A program made the position numbers and the translations under genes. From positions 1-6,397 of the forward strand of contig UQOG01000112.1 of NCBI GenBank assembly GCA_900542615.1: a stretch of DNA of 6,397 nucleotides, written 5' to 3'. The notes under the pieces were generated by a model. That model was not told where the DNA came from and made no database searches. It worked only from the letters and a program-made list of their open reading frames with translations. Below, piece by piece: positions 5,753-6,397 of this stretch (position 1 is its first letter; each line of letters begins with the position of its first letter). The stretch is from an uncultured Eubacteriales bacterium (GTDB lineage: Bacteria; Bacillota; Clostridia; Christensenellales; CAG-138).

Positions 5753-6160
5753 CTACAGCTCCTGCCCTGCCTTTTCCATGGCCCGGCAGCGGGTCCACAG
5801 CAGGGCCAGCTGCGCCGTACCCAGGGCCAGCTGCAGGAGGAACGTGGGCAATATGTCTTTCCCTTGGAATATGAGCAGCACGCCCTCTAGATGCGAGCGG
5901 GAAAATAGGAGCCTCGACCCCAGGGCGCCGAACAGGACAAAGGCCAGATAAAACCCCTGAAGCAGAACGGGCAGGCCCGCCGCCCGGGCATCCCGTTGGC
6001 TCCAGTAGAGCAGGCAAGCCCCCAAGACATGGGAAAGGCTGGCCGCCAGGCCATACCCCTCGCCAATGGAGCTATATAGGCTGATCCGCGTTGCATAGCA
6101 ATCCACCAGGAACAGCAGGAAGTAAAGCAGATATAGGATGCCAACGTGTTTTTGCTTCAT
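5753..6160 (-). CDS. Small four-helix membrane protein of unknown function
   Basis: A 135-residue hydrophobic protein I do not recognise. Four likely membrane helices are visible at about 6-24 (VGILYLLYFLLFLVDCYAT), 36-54, 63-85 (LPVLLQGFYLAFVLFGALGSRLL) and 102-124 (DILPTFLLQLALGTAQLALLW). Short charged loops such as SQRDARAAG lie between helices 2 and 3. There is no cleavable signal peptide or catalytic motif. The start is supported by AAAGGAG (6167-6173) six bases upstream. No specific terminator is seen after the stop other than the hairpins of the repeat element it runs toward. It converges on GAPDH and sits between two sites of the repeat family. It may be lineage-specific. Confidence 0.75.
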   Translation of the reverse strand: MKQKHVGILYLLYFLLFLVDCYATRISLYSSIGEGYGLAASLSHVLGACLLYWSQRDARAAGLPVLLQGFYLAFVLFGALGSRLLFSRSHLEGVLLIFQGKDILPTFLLQLALGTAQLALLWTRCRAMEKAGQEL

Positions 6161-6255
6161 AGCGGTCTCCTTTCAGTGGGTCCGGATAAGGGCATTGGGG
6201 GCCGGTAAGCGAGGCTGGCAATCCGCTCCTTTCTTTCTATAAATTTCATTTTCCC

Positions 6256-6294
6256 TTCATATATGATAGCATGATTTTCATCTACATATATGAA
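6256..6294. repeat. A/T-rich long hairpin or operator upstream of the membrane protein gene
   Basis: TTCATATATG (6256-6265) and CATATATGAA (6285-6294) are a perfect 10-bp inverted repeat. The pairing continues inward through TAG/CTA (6267-6269 with 6282-6284) and ATGA/TCAT (6271-6274 with 6278-6281), with single-base bulges at 6266 and 6270 and a TTT loop. It lies about 95 bases before the leftward start codon, in the only A/T-rich part of this gap. I cannot assign convincing -10 and -35 boxes here. Confidence 0.6.
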
Positions 6295-6302
6295 TAAATT
6301 GT

Positions 6303-6336
6303 AAACAACAACGGGGCGCGGCCTAGGCCGCGCCCC
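6303..6336 (-). terminator. Terminator palindrome of a leftward gene beyond the right edge
   Basis: A perfect 24-bp palindrome at 6313-6336 (GGGGCGCGGCCT and its complement) is followed leftward by GTTGTTGTTT, an interrupted T-tract at 6312-6303. This fits an intrinsic terminator for a leftward gene outside the window. The base after the palindrome on the right is A6337, and the repeat-element end then begins. Confidence 0.7.
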
Positions 6337-6337
6337 A

Positions 6338-6397
6338 CAGCCTGTCGAAAAACCCCCGGGGGGTCGGGGGCCGCAATGCAGTTCGCAAAGGTCGCGC
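6338..6397. mobile_element. Partial second copy of the terminator-associated element
   Basis: CAGCCTGTCGAAAAA (6338-6352) matches the left end of the first element at 14 of 15 positions and its right end, reverse-complemented, at 14 of 15. The similarity continues for several bases as CCCCCGG against CCTCTGG of the first element's right end. Beyond that the interior differs (C/G-rich CCCCCGGGGGG hairpin), so it may be a divergent or differently filled family member. It runs off the window. Confidence 0.55.

Noticed and set aside
5541..6017. 158-codon leftward frame across the element and the membrane protein gene
   Set aside because: It runs through hairpins of the repeat and out of frame through the membrane protein gene; low-complexity Pro/Gly/Arg composition.

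Overview
This 6.4 kb GC-rich window looks like chromosomal DNA from a high-GC Clostridia-type Firmicute. The support is strong AAGGAGG-type ribosome binding sites, a class II fructose-bisphosphate aldolase of the short Gram-positive type, a DUF1292 (YrzB-like) acidic protein and A/T-rich intergenic promoters between GC-rich genes. No species is assigned. Most of it is ordinary metabolism: two consecutive glycolytic enzymes (Fba and GAPDH) flank a three-gene operon.

Layout. Positions 1-95 hold a strong GC-rich hairpin at the left edge and no gene. A perfect 30-nt palindrome with a T-tract (95-133) terminates a leftward pair: fba (435-1370) followed five bases later by a DUF1292 protein gene (145-429). 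Positions 1371-1597 hold divergent promoters with perfect TATAAT boxes on each strand. Rightward from there run a polyprenyl-phosphate-type GT2 glycosyltransferase (1598-2515), an M29-like metallo-aminopeptidase (2560-3675) and a uridine-kinase-like P-loop kinase (3675-4241, one-base overlap). An A/T-rich 175-bp region then carries the GAPDH promoter with a nested inverted repeat lying across it. GAPDH follows (4417-5430).

Downstream of GAPDH, 5456-5706 is the most unusual part of the window. A 199-bp, hairpin-packed, apparently non-coding element (5482-5680) has 15-bp imperfect terminal inverted repeats (CAG..TGTCGAAAAA). It is bracketed by two identical 26-bp copies of a palindrome that looks like the GAPDH terminator stem. 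At the right edge the same element end (6338-6352) abuts a different perfect 24-bp terminator palindrome (6313-6336). Two sites with the same end next to unrelated terminator palindromes suggest a small mobile element that inserts at, and duplicates, terminator stems. A leftward four-helix membrane protein gene of unknown function (5753-6160) lies between the two sites. Its upstream region carries a long A/T-rich hairpin (6256-6294).

Fba produces the glyceraldehyde-3-phosphate that GAPDH oxidises, so the flanking genes belong to one pathway. The glycosyltransferase, peptidase and kinase show no obvious shared pathway beyond being co-transcribed.
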